Below, piece by piece: positions 5,252 through 5,739 of a stretch of DNA of 5,739 nucleotides. The stretch covers positions 1 through 5,739 of the forward strand of contig JAGVSV010000322.1 in the NCBI GenBank assembly GCA_019137115.1. The letters are read 5' to 3'. The translations under genes and the position numbers were made by a program. The DNA comes from Bacillota bacterium (GTDB lineage: Bacteria; Bacillota; Clostridia; Christensenellales; Aristaeellaceae). The notes beneath the pieces were generated by a model. The model saw only the letters and a program-made list of their open reading frames with translations. It made no database searches and was not told where the DNA came from. The number at the start of each line of letters is the position of its first letter. The stretch's first letter is position 1.

Positions 5252-5739
5252 CAGGGTAGAAATACGCGCCGCACTGCGGCCGGCCAACGCGCCGGTGCTG
5301 AACGCGATCTGCAAATTGTAGCCGCCTGTCAGCGCGTCCACATCCAGCAATTCCCCGGCGAAAAACAAGCCGCGGATGACCTTGGACTGCATGGTGGAGG
5401 GATCCACCTGGCTGACCGCCACGCCGCCCCGGGTGATCACTGCCTCGTCAAAGGGACGCGGCGCGAACAAGTGCAGGGGAATGGCTTTCATCGTCGCGAT
5501 GATCGCTTGGCGCTGATGCCGGTTCAGCTGGCTGCACTGCGCGTGCGGCGCGACCCCGGCAATGGCCGGAAACACCTGCGCCAGGGACAGCGGCATAAAC
5601 TGGGGCAGCACCGTGATCAACTGTTTGCGCCCGTTGTCGGCAAGCACGTCGTCCAGGCGCTGGGTCAGCTGCTCTACGGACACTGCGGGCTTCAAGTCAA
5701 TGGTTGCCGTCACTTCGTTTAGCTGGATGCCCGCCGCCA
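5249..5739 (-). CDS. HI0933/BaiN family NAD(P)/FAD-dependent oxidoreductase (C-terminal part; 5' end outside window)
   Basis: About 163 C-terminal residues are visible and the frame is open at the window edge. The GTG at 5713 is internal: the residues before it (AAGIQLNE) continue a normal family sequence, so it should not be taken as the start. The diagnostic end-domain signature is present: an ITRGGVAVSQVDPSTMQSK segment, then GLFFAGELLDVDALTGG and YNLQIAFSTGALAG, which forms the final part of the FAD-binding fold. HI0933-family proteins are flavoproteins of about 400 residues often annotated as aminoacetone oxidase-like or NAD(P)/FAD oxidoreductases; BaiN is a described member in bile-acid-metabolising clostridia. 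The substrate here is unknown. It ends with TAA nine bases before the exonuclease start and is the first visible gene of that operon. Confidence 0.93.
   Translation of the reverse strand, partial: AAGIQLNEVTATIDLKPAVSVEQLTQRLDDVLADNGRKQLITVLPQFMPLSLAQVFPAIAGVAPHAQCSQLNRHQRQAIIATMKAIPLHLFAPRPFDEAVITRGGVAVSQVDPSTMQSKVIRGLFFAGELLDVDALTGGYNLQIAFSTGALAGRSAARISTL

Noticed and set aside
5711..5713. GTG as the start of a short 154-residue gene
   Set aside because: Residues upstream of it continue the HI0933-family sequence in frame to the window edge, so it is an internal valine codon.
4334..5722. Plus-strand open frame of about 460 codons
   Set aside because: It is antisense to both the exonuclease and the flavoprotein, crosses their junction, and has no motif.
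1..5739. Mobile element, CRISPR, toxin-antitoxin or defence genes
   Set aside because: No transposase or integrase motifs, spaced direct repeats, terminal inverted repeats or small paired genes are seen; the tRNA 3' end is not duplicated elsewhere in the window as an attachment site.

Overview
The window reads as a chromosomal segment from a GC-rich, low-profile Firmicute, most likely an anaerobic Clostridia-type bacterium. This is an inference from four things: strong AGGAG-type ribosome binding sites, a TGS/ThrRS-like plus uridine-kinase fusion protein typical of that group, an HI0933/BaiN-type flavoprotein, and a tRNA gene with its CCA end encoded. Every gene I can support lies on the minus strand, so the window is best read from high to low coordinates. 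I see no mobile element, CRISPR array, or phage or defence gene.

Upstream block (5739 to 2634). The C-terminal part of an HI0933-family FAD oxidoreductase enters from outside the window. It is followed after 9 bases by a DEDDh 3'-5' exonuclease (GTG start, with its Shine-Dalgarno overlapping the flavoprotein stop). The exonuclease stop overlaps the start of a nucleoside kinase as ATGA. The spacing says these three are one translationally linked operon. The kinase carries a TGS domain and a ThrRS-editing-like domain whose four metal/catalytic positions are all replaced.

Middle (2633 to 2242). A consensus sigma-A promoter (TTGACA, 17 bp, TATGAT) drives a tRNA-Pro(GGG) gene. A rho-independent terminator begins 4 bases after its CCA. 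A second promoter (TTGACA, 17 bp, TACAAG) then starts a leader of roughly 80 nt that contains overlapping, mutually exclusive inverted repeats.

Downstream block (2241 to 1). A DegT/DnrJ/EryC1/StrS-type PLP aminotransferase is followed after 36 bases by a TIM-barrel metal-dependent amidohydrolase that runs off the window only a few residues before its expected end. The two are probably co-transcribed and may act on one small-molecule substrate, perhaps an amino sugar or aminocyclitol, but the sequence does not identify it.

The most worthwhile leads are the two-state leader in front of the aminotransferase, the orphan aminotransferase/amidohydrolase pair, and the degenerate editing domain in the kinase. 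Nothing here amounts to a clearly new system.
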